Assembly: GCA_913057775.1 (NCBI GenBank)
Contig: CAJXOG010000002.1
Span: 186,001-250,000, forward strand
Length of the DNA stretch: 64,000 bases
Source: an uncultured Fodinibius sp.
GTDB lineage: Bacteria; Bacteroidota; Rhodothermia; Balneolales; Balneolaceae
Direction of reading: 5' to 3'
Shown here: in pieces, positions 15,876-24,725 of the stretch
Numbering within the stretch: position 1 is the stretch's first letter
How the letters are laid out: every line of letters begins with the position of its first letter
The notes under the pieces: generated by a model
The model's input: only the letters and a program-made list of their open reading frames with translations
What the model was told of the DNA's origin: nothing
The model's database searches: none
Made by a program: the position numbers and the translations under genes

Positions 15876-16262
15876 ATGAAATACTTTTACTCTGCAACAA
15901 CGGATCAATCATTCGACGAGGCTATTGAAACGGTGACAGCTCTACTTAAAGATGAAGGTTTTGGGGTACTTACAGAAATCGATGTTAAAGATACGCTTAA
16001 GAAAAAGCTGGATGTGGATTTTAAGAAATACCGAATTCTGGGAGCATGTAATCCGCAGTTTGCGCACAAGGCGCTTACAGCTGAAGACAAGATTGGAGTG
16101 ATGTTGCCCTGCAATGTAATTGTTGAAGAGCATGAGGACGGTAAGGTGGAGGTTTCGGCTGTAGATCCGGTGGCCTCGATGCAGGCGGTCGAAAATGACG
16201 ATCTTCATCCTATTGCTGATGAAGTGCGATCACGATTGCAAAAAGTAATCGATCAGCTGTAA
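15876..16262 (+). CDS. DUF302 domain protein
   Basis: A 128-residue protein from the ATG at 15876; a start at 15846 would add ten residues but lies at or before the predicted transcription start. The whole length is one DUF302 domain, with the typical opening MKYFYSATTD, the segment ILGACNPQFAHKAL containing a cysteine, and the strand GVMLPCNVIV with a second cysteine. Function of the family is unknown; it is a small alpha-beta protein often encoded beside sulfur or metal stress genes. Here it is the first gene of the transcript that leads into TolC, adaptor and RND genes, 40 bases upstream of tolC. Two cysteines in the conserved core could carry sulfur or bind a ligand; this is inference. 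Confidence 0.85.
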   Translation: MKYFYSATTDQSFDEAIETVTALLKDEGFGVLTEIDVKDTLKKKLDVDFKKYRILGACNPQFAHKALTAEDKIGVMLPCNVIVEEHEDGKVEVSAVDPVASMQAVENDDLHPIADEVRSRLQKVIDQL

Positions 16263-16302
16263 AAGACATCCTGATGGAAATTATCAAACAAGACGGAATA
16301 CA

Positions 16303-17673
16303 ATGCGAACTATAGACAAGATAATGAACAAAATATTAGTGCTGTTGGCCGGGGTAATGGTGTTTTCTATCCAGTCAGTGATGGCCCAATCTAATGCCAC
16401 GGATACCACAGAGGTTCGGGAGATGAGCCTTCAAGAGGCGCTGGCCATTACTGAAGAGGCCAGTTTTGAGATTCGGATGGCCGAGGCAGACATGGAGAAA
16501 GTCCGATCACAGTATCGGCAGACCAACGCTACGTTTTTACCGCAGCTTTCGATAGAAGAAACGGGAGTTTCAACGAATGATCCGCTTAATGTTTTCGGAT
16601 TTAAATTGAAACAAGAGGCAGTGACACAGGCCGACTTTAATCCAACGCGACTAAACGATCCTGATGCCTATGATAACTTTACAACTACGTTTAAGGCGCG
16701 GCAGCCGCTCTTTAATGCGGATGCGATATTTCAGCGCCGAGCGGTAAAAAATCAGTTGGAAGCGGCCAAGAAACAGATGGAGGGGACTATTCAGCATATC
16801 CGCTACCAAGTGAAGGATACTTATTATCAGCTTCAATTAATGGAGAAGCAGGACCAGGTGATCACAAAATCACTGGAAGTAGCACAAGAAAATGAACGTC
16901 AGGCCAAGAACTATTACGAGCAGGATATGATCAATAAAGCCGATTATTTAGCTGCGAAGGTTCGTGTGCTGGAGCTCAAAAGCCGGCAGTCAAAAGTCCG
17001 TGACCAGCAAAAGACTGTGCAGGATAATTTCCGCTATCTGTTGAATATCGATGAAGATATCACTATTGAGGCTACCGATAGCCTGCAGATGCGACCCGGC
17101 ATTTCGGATAAAATGATAGATGTTGAAAATTCCACGAATGCCAAATTGGAGGCGATGAAATACCGGATGTCTGCAGCAAAGGAAATGCAGCGTTCGTCAA
17201 CGTTCAATTTTATCCCGAGTATTAATCTGTTTGGGAGCTATGAATTTAATGATGAAGTGCCCTTCGGCACGCAGGGCGACAGTTATATGATAGGAGCAAC
17301 GCTCAAATGGGATCTGTTTAAAGGTTTCCAAAATGTAGGCAAGGTGATGGAATCCAAAGCCCAATTGAAAAAGGCAGAATTGGCGTACGAGAGCAGTCTT
17401 TTTAAGAACAAGATGGAGATACAGCAGGCACAGCGGTCGCTTGACCAGGCGCAGGAGCAGCTTCAGTTCGCTGAGGCATCCGTAGAGCAGGCCGAAGAAG
17501 ATTTTCGCATCCGCAATAATCGCTATGAGCAGGGCATGGAAAAAACGACTGATCTGCTACAGGCCGAAACCAAGTTGCTCCAAAGCAAGCTACAACGACT
17601 CAATGCACTCTATCAATACAATTTGAGTATAGCAACGCTGGAGTTGCTGCTTGAGCACGAAATGCCCTACTAA
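16303..17673 (+). CDS. TolC-family outer-membrane efflux protein
   Basis: A 456-residue protein with a signal peptide ending near VMAQ (residue 29; a second possible start is M8). Two OEP repeats of long amphipathic coiled coil are present, about 40-240 and 255-450, rich in Gln, Glu and Lys heptads (for example YYEQDMINKADYLAAK). It should trimerise as the outer-membrane channel of the tripartite pump whose adaptor and RND permease follow within 40 and 25 bases. Length is normal for the family. The pump's substrate is unknown. Confidence 0.92.
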   Translation: MRTIDKIMNKILVLLAGVMVFSIQSVMAQSNATDTTEVREMSLQEALAITEEASFEIRMAEADMEKVRSQYRQTNATFLPQLSIEETGVSTNDPLNVFGFKLKQEAVTQADFNPTRLNDPDAYDNFTTTFKARQPLFNADAIFQRRAVKNQLEAAKKQMEGTIQHIRYQVKDTYYQLQLMEKQDQVITKSLEVAQENERQAKNYYEQDMINKADYLAAKVRVLELKSRQSKVRDQQKTVQDNFRYLLNIDEDITIEATDSLQMRPGISDKMIDVENSTNAKLEAMKYRMSAAKEMQRSSTFNFIPSINLFGSYEFNDEVPFGTQGDSYMIGATLKWDLFKGFQNVGKVMESKAQLKKAELAYESSLFKNKMEIQQAQRSLDQAQEQLQFAEASVEQAEEDFRIRNNRYEQGMEKTTDLLQAETKLLQSKLQRLNALYQYNLSIATLELLLEHEMPY

Positions 17674-17711
17674 TTTTCCCATAAGATTTTAACAACAAAA
17701 CAAATAGAACA

Positions 17712-18806
17712 ATGAAAAATAGCATCATGAACATATCAGGAAGACTATTATCTGCACTTGTAGTGCTAATGTTGGTGGGGGTCTCGTGCAGCTCTTCTGA
17801 CAATGAGCAGCCCGCGCAAGATCAGCCCATAACGGTAGGTACACAGACTGCAGAATATGCACAGGGAACAATATCCCACCGTTTTTCCGGTACAGTGAGC
17901 AGTGATCGTACCGTCAACATGAGTACCAAAGTGATGGGACGAATCACCCAGCTTGATCTTGAAGAAGGGGACTACGTCAGCAAGGGTGAGGTGTTAATTC
18001 AGATTAAAGATGATAACCTGCAGGCGCAGAAAAGTCAGGTTGAATCAAGTTTGATAGAAGCAAAGGCAGCACTGAATAATGTGGAGACTAATTACAATCG
18101 CATTAAGAATTTGCATGAACAGGAAAGTGCTACGCAAAAAGAATTGGATGATATATCCACACAGTACGAGATGGCCAAAGCGAAAGTCAAAACCTTGGAA
18201 AGCAAGCTTCAGGAAGTAGAAGATATGCTCGATTATACAAGGTTGACCGCTCCTTTTAATGGATATGTGGTGTCAAAAATGGCTACCGAAGGAGATATGG
18301 CCGCACCGGGGCAGCCTATTATTGCGCTTGAACAGGAAAGCATCATGAAAGTGAATATAACGGTTCCGGAAAGTAATATATCGCTGTTCAATTATGATGA
18401 TACCGTTTCGGTGGATATCAAAGCCGCCGGTTATAATGATGGGGTTGGCATTGTGAAAAATATTAACCAGGCCGGCAATCGCGGTAGCCGACAGTTTGCT
18501 GTTGAAGTGATGCTGCCGGGATTGGAAAAGAATTCCGGCGTAAAATCAGGCATGTTCGCTCAGGTAGGGTTGGTAACAGAGAGCGATCGCTCCATCGTCG
18601 TACCCAAGTCTGCCATTATTGAACGCGGGCAGCTGACCGGTTTGTATACCCTGAATGATGATTCTGAAATTGTGCTTCGATGGGTTCGTCTCGGTAATGA
18701 AAGTGCCGATGGGATAGAGGTATTATCCGGATTATCACAAGGCGAATCGTATGTAGCTTCAGTTGATCAGCCGTTACGCGAAGGCCGCAAAGTGAATACG
18801 CAGTAA
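17712..18806 (+). CDS. RND efflux periplasmic adaptor (membrane fusion protein) lipoprotein
   Basis: A 364-residue adaptor. The N-terminus is a lipoprotein signal with lipobox VGVSC (C26). A lipoyl/barrel-sandwich half-domain (about 70-100, VSKGEVLIQIKDD), an alpha-helical hairpin (about 100-170), the second lipoyl half (FNGYVVSKMATEGDMAAPGQ) and beta-barrel domains follow in the usual order. It bridges the TolC channel and the RND permease. The gene lies 38 bases after tolC and 25 bases before the permease, clearly one operon. Confidence 0.93.
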   Translation: MKNSIMNISGRLLSALVVLMLVGVSCSSSDNEQPAQDQPITVGTQTAEYAQGTISHRFSGTVSSDRTVNMSTKVMGRITQLDLEEGDYVSKGEVLIQIKDDNLQAQKSQVESSLIEAKAALNNVETNYNRIKNLHEQESATQKELDDISTQYEMAKAKVKTLESKLQEVEDMLDYTRLTAPFNGYVVSKMATEGDMAAPGQPIIALEQESIMKVNITVPESNISLFNYDDTVSVDIKAAGYNDGVGIVKNINQAGNRGSRQFAVEVMLPGLEKNSGVKSGMFAQVGLVTESDRSIVVPKSAIIERGQLTGLYTLNDDSEIVLRWVRLGNESADGIEVLSGLSQGESYVASVDQPLREGRKVNTQ

Positions 18807-18831
18807 ATAGAAATTATTTAGAGATATCATT

Positions 18832-21800
18832 ATGAAGACTGGAATTGCAGGAAAAATTGCGCAAGGGTTTATCGACTCAAAGTTGACGCCTTTGCTAATG
18901 ATCGTATTTCTGGCGCTGGGATTTTACGGAACCTATCTGACCCCGCGCGAAGAAGAGCCGCAAATTGATGTTCCGATGGCCGATATTTTTGTCGGCTATC
19001 CCGGGGCAACGCCCGAGGAGGTGGAAAAAAATATTGCGATTCCCCTGGAGAAAGTGCTCTCAAATATTGAAGGGGTCGAATATGTGTATTCTACTTCCAT
19101 GCCTGACCAGGCCATGGTTTCGGCTCGTTTCTACGTGGGCGAAGATGTGGAGCGTAGCCTGGTTCGGCTGTATAACGAGATCATGAAAAACATGGATCGG
19201 TTTCCCGAGGGGGCCACCCAACCCATGGTGAAAACCCGTTCCATTGATGACGTCCCGATTATGACATTGACGTTATGGAGCGATAAATATAGTGACTTTG
19301 ACTTGCGCCGCGTGGCCGATGAGATGGCATTGGATATTAAACAGATTGAGGATGTGGCACAGACCGATATCCATGGCGGACGAACCCGGCAGGTTTCGGT
19401 GAACCTGGATAAAAATAAAATGGCGTCTTACGGTATTGATCCGATGCAGGTGGTCGGGCAAATACAGGCGGCCAATCAAGAGTTATCATCCGGATCGTTT
19501 AGCAGTAACGATACTGAATACTTAGTCGATACCGGCGACTTTTTTAAATCCGCTGAAGAAGTACGGAACGTTGTTGTAGACGTGCAGAATGGAGATCCGA
19601 TTTACTTGCACAGTATTGCGGAGATCCGTGATGGACCGGAGGAGCCTTCCGAGTATGTCTCGTACGGAGTGGGTCATCAAAAGGCACAGGAAACCGGCTT
19701 GAATGCGGGAGAATCGTATCCCGCGGTAACCATCTCGGTAGCGAAGCGATCCGGCGCCGATGCGATGGCGATCGCTGAACAAATCCAACGAAAGGTAGAT
19801 AACCTTGACGGAAGTCTTATTCCGGCCGATGTGAATGTCACGACCACTCGAAATTACGGAAAGACGGCCTCAGCCAAGGTTATTTCGCTTCTTGAGCACT
19901 TGCTGGTTGCCATTCTGGCTGTGACTTTTGTGGTGGCACTGGCTCTTGGTTGGCGCGGTGGACTGGTCGTATTCCTATCCGTACCGGTAACTTTTGCGCT
20001 TACCCTCTTTCTGTACTACATGTTCGGCTATACCCTAAACCGGATTACGCTCTTTGCGCTGGTTTTTGTGACGGGTATTGTGGTGGACGACTCGATTATT
20101 ATTGCCGAGAACATGCACAGGCACTTTAAAATGAAGAAGCTCCCGCTCAAACAGGCGGCTATTGCCTCGATCAGTGAGGTCGGGAATCCAACTATTCTGG
20201 CGACCTTTACCGTAATTTCGGCGGTATTGCCGATGGCTTTTGTATCGGGATTGATGGGTCCTTATATGAGTCCCATGCCGATTGGTGCTTCACTGGCCAT
20301 GATTTTCTCGCTGATTGTAGCGCTGATTATCACGCCGTGGCTGGCATACATTCTGCTGCCGCACGGTAATACTGAGAAGGATGAAAACGGGGAAGAGAAG
20401 AAGTACGATCTTAAAGAAACGCTTATCTATAAGTGGTATGCGCGTACTATGGAACCACTGCTCGAAAGTACGTTTAAGCGATGGGCGTTTATTATCGGGG
20501 TAACGGTATTACTTCTGGCTTCAACATTGTTGTTCGTATTCCGAATGGTTGAGGTGAAAATGCTTCCCTTCGATAATAAAAATGAAGTACAGCTCATTAT
20601 TGACATGCCCGAGGGCACTACGCTGGAGCGTACCAACGCAGTTGCTCGTGAAGTTGGGCTCAGTTTGAAGGATGTCCCCGAGATTAAAGATTACCAGATT
20701 TATGCCGGTGACAATGCGCCCATCAACTTTAACGGACTCGTACGTCATTACGACTTGCGAAAGGGGCCTAACGTCGCAGATATCCAGCTGAACCTAATTG
20801 ATAAAGGGGAGCGCAGTGATCAAAGTCATGCTATTGCCAAACGTCTTCGTCCTATGGTCCAAAAGGTGGGTGAAAAGTACAATGCCAATGTGAAAGTGGT
20901 AGAGGTGCCACCCGGCCCTCCGGTACAGTCTACGATTGTAGCCGAAGTTTACGGACCCGATACGGATGAGCGAAAACGTGTGGGGCGCAGGGTAAAAAAT
21001 ATCTTCGAGAAAACGGCTGGTATTGTTGATGTCGATTGGATGGTTGAAGCACCGCAGACGAAGTACAAGCTGGATGTAAATACCGAAAAGGCGATGATGT
21101 CGGGTATCTCATCAAAGCAGGTGGTTCAGACTGTAACGATGGCACTGCGCGGAAAGGACGTATCACGTCTGTACAGTGAAAAAGAATTGAACGACGTGCC
21201 CATCACTGTGAAGTTGCCGAAGGCCGGACGTTCTGATATCGAAAAGCTTAAGCAGTTGCATATGAAATCGGCATCAGGAGCAATGATTCCCGTTGCTGAT
21301 TTGGTAACCGTGAGTGAGGATACGCTTGAAACCAGTATCCACCGCAAAAATCAGCGGCGTGTAACATATGTGTTGGCTGAGGTAGCCGGCGAAATTGAAA
21401 GTCCGGTGTATGCCTTGCTCGATACCGGCGAAGAGATCGATAATATTGAAATGCCCAAAGGCTATAATTTGTCGCAGATTTTTGCCGGCCAGCCATTTAT
21501 GACGGACGATTATACGCTTAAATGGGACGGCGAATGGCAGATTACCTACGAAGTATTTCGTGATCTTGGAATTGCCTTTGCTGTTGTATTGGTGATCATC
21601 TACATGCTAATAATCGGATGGTTCCAGGACTTCAAAGTGCCCATAATCATGATGATTGCCATTCCGCTTTCGTTGATTGGTATTCTCGTGGGTCACTGGG
21701 TGCTGGGGGCCTTCTTTACGGCCACATCTATGATTGGGATGATTGCCCTGGCCGGTATTATGGTGCGTAACTCCGTCTTGCTGATCGACTTTATCAACAT

Positions 21801-22056
21801 TCGGCTGGACGATGGGGAGTCGCTAAAGCAAGCGGTAATCGAAGCCGGGGCTGTACGTAGCATGCCTATTCTTTTGACGGCCGGTACTGTTGTGATTGGT
21901 GCAGTGGTGATACTGTTCGATCCGATATTCCAGGGGCTGGCAATTTCATTGATGGGGGGTGCGGTAGCATCTACAGCATTAACCCTAATTATGATCCCGC
22001 TGATCTACTTTATGGTAGAGAACAAAGTGAAGGAGCTCAAAGGAGAGCAAACGTAA
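18832..22056 (+). CDS. RND-family efflux permease
   Basis: A 1074-residue inner-membrane proton antiporter of the AcrB/MdtB type. A first transmembrane helix near residue 15-35 is followed by a large periplasmic domain with the PxxTPEEVEKNI motif, a six-helix bundle (about 340-540) and a duplicated second half. The proton-relay aspartates D419-D420 are in GIVVDDSII. This pattern is that of hydrophobe-amphiphile pumps rather than the heavy-metal (CzcA) class, which has DGAVVMVEN. It forms a tripartite pump with the two upstream genes. The unusual downstream genes (PII-like, DUF2892, TauE, rhodanese) suggest a sulfur-related or thiol-reactive substrate, but this is inference from context. Confidence 0.94.
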   Translation: MKTGIAGKIAQGFIDSKLTPLLMIVFLALGFYGTYLTPREEEPQIDVPMADIFVGYPGATPEEVEKNIAIPLEKVLSNIEGVEYVYSTSMPDQAMVSARFYVGEDVERSLVRLYNEIMKNMDRFPEGATQPMVKTRSIDDVPIMTLTLWSDKYSDFDLRRVADEMALDIKQIEDVAQTDIHGGRTRQVSVNLDKNKMASYGIDPMQVVGQIQAANQELSSGSFSSNDTEYLVDTGDFFKSAEEVRNVVVDVQNGDPIYLHSIAEIRDGPEEPSEYVSYGVGHQKAQETGLNAGESYPAVTISVAKRSGADAMAIAEQIQRKVDNLDGSLIPADVNVTTTRNYGKTASAKVISLLEHLLVAILAVTFVVALALGWRGGLVVFLSVPVTFALTLFLYYMFGYTLNRITLFALVFVTGIVVDDSIIIAENMHRHFKMKKLPLKQAAIASISEVGNPTILATFTVISAVLPMAFVSGLMGPYMSPMPIGASLAMIFSLIVALIITPWLAYILLPHGNTEKDENGEEKKYDLKETLIYKWYARTMEPLLESTFKRWAFIIGVTVLLLASTLLFVFRMVEVKMLPFDNKNEVQLIIDMPEGTTLERTNAVAREVGLSLKDVPEIKDYQIYAGDNAPINFNGLVRHYDLRKGPNVADIQLNLIDKGERSDQSHAIAKRLRPMVQKVGEKYNANVKVVEVPPGPPVQSTIVAEVYGPDTDERKRVGRRVKNIFEKTAGIVDVDWMVEAPQTKYKLDVNTEKAMMSGISSKQVVQTVTMALRGKDVSRLYSEKELNDVPITVKLPKAGRSDIEKLKQLHMKSASGAMIPVADLVTVSEDTLETSIHRKNQRRVTYVLAEVAGEIESPVYALLDTGEEIDNIEMPKGYNLSQIFAGQPFMTDDYTLKWDGEWQITYEVFRDLGIAFAVVLVIIYMLIIGWFQDFKVPIIMMIAIPLSLIGILVGHWVLGAFFTATSMIGMIALAGIMVRNSVLLIDFINIRLDDGESLKQAVIEAGAVRSMPILLTAGTVVIGAVVILFDPIFQGLAISLMGGAVASTALTLIMIPLIYFMVENKVKELKGEQT

Positions 22057-22132
22057 GGTTAAGCAGGTATCACGGCCGGGTATTGGGATTGTGAGCCCGG
22101 TCGTGATTATTAATAATAAAAAACATCACATT

Positions 22133-22444
22133 ATGAAGTTATTAATCATACTTAGTATCGAAGAATACACCGATGACGTGCGCAAGATTTTAGCGCGACA
22201 GAAGGTTCCGATTTACAGCGAAACGGAAGTGCATGGTTTCAGAACCGATAAGTATCAGCCGGAGATTTCTAACTGGTTTGCAGGGGATGACCACGGTGTT
22301 TATTCATCGCTGTTCTTTTCCATACAGGATGAGAAGTGTGTGAAGCGAGTTATAGAGGAAGTGAAGAACTATAACAAAGAAACGGGTGCTGAAAAACAGA
22401 ATCCGCTGCATGCCTATTCGCTGAGCGTCGAAGAATCAGCATAA
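22133..22444 (+). CDS. Small PII-like (ferredoxin-fold) protein after the RND gene
   Basis: A 103-residue protein from the ATG at 22133; a GTG at 22091 would add 14 poorly conserved-looking residues. The pattern fits a beta-alpha-beta-beta-alpha-beta PII/DUF3240-like fold. MKLLIILSIEE opens the first strand and helix, TEVHGFRTDK and a variable loop follow where PII has its T-loop, then SLFFSIQDEKCVKRVIEEVK and a final strand HAYSLSVEE. PII-like proteins are known beside metal RND pumps, where they may tune transport. The family call is from fold pattern only. It is 76 bases downstream of the permease, in the same transcript. Confidence 0.6.
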   Translation: MKLLIILSIEEYTDDVRKILARQKVPIYSETEVHGFRTDKYQPEISNWFAGDDHGVYSSLFFSIQDEKCVKRVIEEVKNYNKETGAEKQNPLHAYSLSVEESA

Positions 22445-22481
22445 CAAGAAATTCAATTTCAATAAGTAACAAAGCAATATT

Positions 22482-22742
22482 ATGAGTAATCAAAATCCAA
22501 GTTGTTCAACAATGCGGCCGATGGAGCGTGCCATACGTATGCTGGCCGGTACAATTGTAACGGTTAGTGTAGCATTGGGATATTTTGTAAGTCCCTACTG
22601 GTTCCTGTTAACTTTGTTTGTAGGACTAAATTTATTTCAGTCGTCTTTTACCAACTGGTGCCTGGCCGAACAGATTTTTTCTAAGCTGGGTATTGTTAGT
22701 CAGGATGAGTCGCAGCCTACGACCAACGCAGATGCCAATTAA
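22482..22742 (+). CDS. DUF2892 membrane protein with cysteines
   Basis: An 86-residue protein with two transmembrane segments (about 20-36 and 40-55). A family motif with cysteine follows (SSFTNWCLAEQIFSKLG). An extra cysteine lies near the N-terminus (NPSCSTMRPMERAIR). It resembles the membrane part of YgaP, in which the same domain is fused to rhodanese. Here rhodanese proteins are encoded separately a little downstream. It lies 37 bases after the PII-like gene and is paralogous to the DUF2892 gene next to gntR. Confidence 0.85.
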   Translation: MSNQNPSCSTMRPMERAIRMLAGTIVTVSVALGYFVSPYWFLLTLFVGLNLFQSSFTNWCLAEQIFSKLGIVSQDESQPTTNADAN

Positions 22743-22907
22743 ATTGGCCGTGGCAGGTTAGATTTTTTTGGGATAGAGTAGGTGCTATAAGAGAAGATTT
22801 TTCTACTTCAATCAGGAGGATTTTTCCTTCTGTTTTGATAGATCCCCTAACCTCGGGTGGGCGGTTGATAGCCGGCCATCCGAATTATTTTTATATATTC
22901 AATCATT

Positions 22908-23669
22908 ATGATTTTAGCTTGGATTGGGGCGTTATTTGTTGGTTTATCATTAGGGTTGTTGGGATCCGGTGGATCTATACTAACCGTTCCAGTGCTCATT
23001 TATCTGGCCGGTGAGCACGAAAAGATAGCTATCGCCGAGTCACTGGGCATTGTAGGAGCTATAAGTTTTGCAGGATTTATTCCCTATGCTTTAAGGAAAA
23101 AGGTGCACTGGCAAAGTGTGATTTTATTTGGATTGCCGGGGATGGCCGGAACGTATTTGGGAGCTATTGCCGCCGGCTATGTATCAGCCACCTTTCAGTT
23201 GCTGCTTTTTGCAGCCGTGATGATAGTGGCTGCAGTTATGATGTTCCGTGATAAGAAAGAAAAATTGATGATTGACGGTCAACCCGAGATTGCCCATGCG
23301 TGGTGGAAAATTGTTATTGAGGGCTTGCTTGTAGGGGTATTAACGGGATTGGTAGGCGTTGGAGGTGGGTTTTTAATTGTGCCGGCACTGGTATTGTTAG
23401 GGGGATTGCCTATGGGTTTAGCGGTTGGAACAAGTCTGCTTATTATAGCCCTCAAAAGTTTTAGTGGCTTTTATAAATACCTGGATGTGCTGAGTGAGCT
23501 TCAGCTATATGTAAACTGGGAGTTGGTTATTATTTTTAGTTTAATTGGTGCGGCGGGCAGTTTGATAGGTAACAAAGTGAGTCGTAAAATATCGAATGAA
23601 AGGCTCAAAAAAGCATTTGCCGTATTCCTTATTTTGATGGGAGGCTATATCATTTTCATGAATGTATAA
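22908..23669 (+). CDS. TauE/SafE-family permease (putative sulfite or sulfur-compound exporter)
   Basis: A 253-residue protein of about eight transmembrane helices with the internal duplication typical of TauE/SafE (DUF81). The two glycine-rich motifs are [13 protein letters not shown] (near residue 18) and [14 protein letters not shown] (near residue 148). The family moves sulfite, thiosulfate or other organosulfur anions across the inner membrane. It lies between DUF2892 and rhodanese genes, a grouping also seen in persulfide-detoxification operons of the cst type. The 165-base gap upstream could hold its own promoter. The direct substrate is not known. Confidence 0.9.
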   Translation: MILAWIGALFVGLSLGLLGSGGSILTVPVLIYLAGEHEKIAIAESLGIVGAISFAGFIPYALRKKVHWQSVILFGLPGMAGTYLGAIAAGYVSATFQLLLFAAVMIVAAVMMFRDKKEKLMIDGQPEIAHAWWKIVIEGLLVGVLTGLVGVGGGFLIVPALVLLGGLPMGLAVGTSLLIIALKSFSGFYKYLDVLSELQLYVNWELVIIFSLIGAAGSLIGNKVSRKISNERLKKAFAVFLILMGGYIIFMNV

Positions 23670-23720
23670 TCTAAAATACGGGCTTGATAAGATCTAATTA
23701 ATCAAAGAAAATATTAATCA

Positions 23721-24104
23721 ATGGATGCAACAACAGTAATTATTTTAGTGGGAGTGGCATTTGCGCTGTTCTATCTGAATAAATTAAAGAATTCGAAAAA
23801 CATGATACCTCCACAAAAATTTAAAGAACTGCTTGAAGAAGAATCGGGCGTCATTATCGATGTCCGTACAAGCGGTGAATATGATAGTGGACATTTAAAA
23901 AGGACGGACTTTAATTTTGATGTTTCAGCCGGTTTTGAAGAAAAGATTAAAGACCTCGATAAAGACAAGAATTATTTTCTGTATTGCCGAACCGGAGCTC
24001 GCAGTGGACGGGCTACTCAGATCATGAAACGAAATGACTTCGAAAATGTGTATAATATAGGTGGGTTGCAGAACTTGATGAAGGTAGGTTTTGAAACGGA
24101 ATAA
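23721..24104 (+). CDS. Membrane-anchored rhodanese (predicted cytoplasmic face)
   Basis: A 127-residue protein with one N-terminal transmembrane helix (about 4-20), followed by KLKNSK. The positive charges after the helix place the C-terminal domain in the cytoplasm by the positive-inside rule. The rhodanese domain (about 30-125) has the active-site loop YCRTGARSGR with the sulfur-accepting C89 and the conserved DVRTSGEYDSGH segment. It should transfer sulfane sulfur. It is a close paralogue of the next gene, sharing most of the second half of the domain. The gene is 51 bases downstream of the TauE permease. Confidence 0.9.
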   Translation: MDATTVIILVGVAFALFYLNKLKNSKNMIPPQKFKELLEEESGVIIDVRTSGEYDSGHLKRTDFNFDVSAGFEEKIKDLDKDKNYFLYCRTGARSGRATQIMKRNDFENVYNIGGLQNLMKVGFETE

Positions 24105-24110
24105 TAAAAA

Positions 24111-24151
24111 GGCCCTCTCTTAGCTTGCCCCAATTTTTCGGGAGAGGGGAG
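24111..24151 (+). terminator. Hairpin between the two rhodanese genes
   Basis: CCCTCTC pairs with GAGAGGG over a loop of about 20 bases, after a short A-run and before GAGTTTAAAA. The T-tract is weak, so it may be a partial terminator that separates expression of the two paralogues. Confidence 0.45.
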
Positions 24152-24240
24152 TTTAAAAGTGTTTGGCTTTTATTGATGTAAAATTAATATCTAAGTGATT
24201 AAAGCAATCCCAGCATATTTTAATCTAATCAATTAGCATT

Positions 24241-24651
24241 ATGATGAACAGATTTTTTACAATCTCTATAGCAATTTTAATGGCAATTTTTGCCCTACAA
24301 GCATGCGGACAAAGTGAGGAGGAATCTTCAACGGAAGATACACGCATTACCGCTGCTGAATTCCAGGATCAAATTGATAAGCAGCCCGGCGTTGTTATTG
24401 ATGTTCGTACGCAAGACGAATACGACCAGGGACACGTAGCTTCTGTGGACTATCACCTCGATTTGCTCAACGGCGATTTTGAGTCCTCCTTAGATTCCCT
24501 CGACAAAGACAAAACCTATTACCTGTACTGTCGCACAGGCAATCGAAGCGGACAGGCTGCGGACTTGATGAAGCAGAACGGTTTTGAAAACGTCTATAAT
24601 ATTGGTGGCTTTCAGGATTTAGTGGATGCCGGTATAGAGAGCAGGCAGTAA
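24241..24651 (+). CDS. Rhodanese-domain lipoprotein (predicted periplasmic)
   Basis: A 136-residue protein with a lipoprotein signal (lipobox LQAC, C22) and an acidic linker, so it should be anchored in the periplasm. The rhodanese domain (about 37-134) has active-site loop YCRTGNRSGQ with C97. Both halves align closely with the preceding membrane-anchored protein (DVRT-EYD-GH, LDKDK-Y-LYCRTG, FENVYNIGG-Q), so they arose by duplication. The second copy has swapped the transmembrane anchor for a lipid anchor. ATGATG gives two possible starts. It is the last gene of the rightward block. Confidence 0.9.
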   Translation: MMNRFFTISIAILMAIFALQACGQSEEESSTEDTRITAAEFQDQIDKQPGVVIDVRTQDEYDQGHVASVDYHLDLLNGDFESSLDSLDKDKTYYLYCRTGNRSGQAADLMKQNGFENVYNIGGFQDLVDAGIESRQ

Positions 24652-24663
24652 AAGGAAATTACA

Positions 24664-24696
24664 ATCACGTGACTACACTGAGAGAAGTCACGTGAT
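24664..24696. terminator. Perfect 11-base-pair hairpin between convergent genes
   Basis: ATCACGTGACT (24664-24674) pairs perfectly with AGTCACGTGAT (24686-24696) around an 11-base loop. It sits between the rightward rhodanese and the leftward methyltransferase and can form on either transcript, though T-tracts are poor. Confidence 0.6.
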
Positions 24697-24725
24697 ATAT
24701 TTAGTTACCCAGTTAATAAATGTTA

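Noticed and set aside
18832-22056. Heavy-metal (CzcA/CusA) assignment for the RND permease
   Set aside because: The helix-4 motif is GIVVDDSII with paired aspartates, not the heavy-metal DGAVVMVEN pattern, and its adaptor lacks His-rich metal sites.
22091-22132. GTG start extending the PII-like protein by 14 residues
   Set aside because: The extra residues do not fit the fold, and the ATG at 22133 gives a normal first strand.
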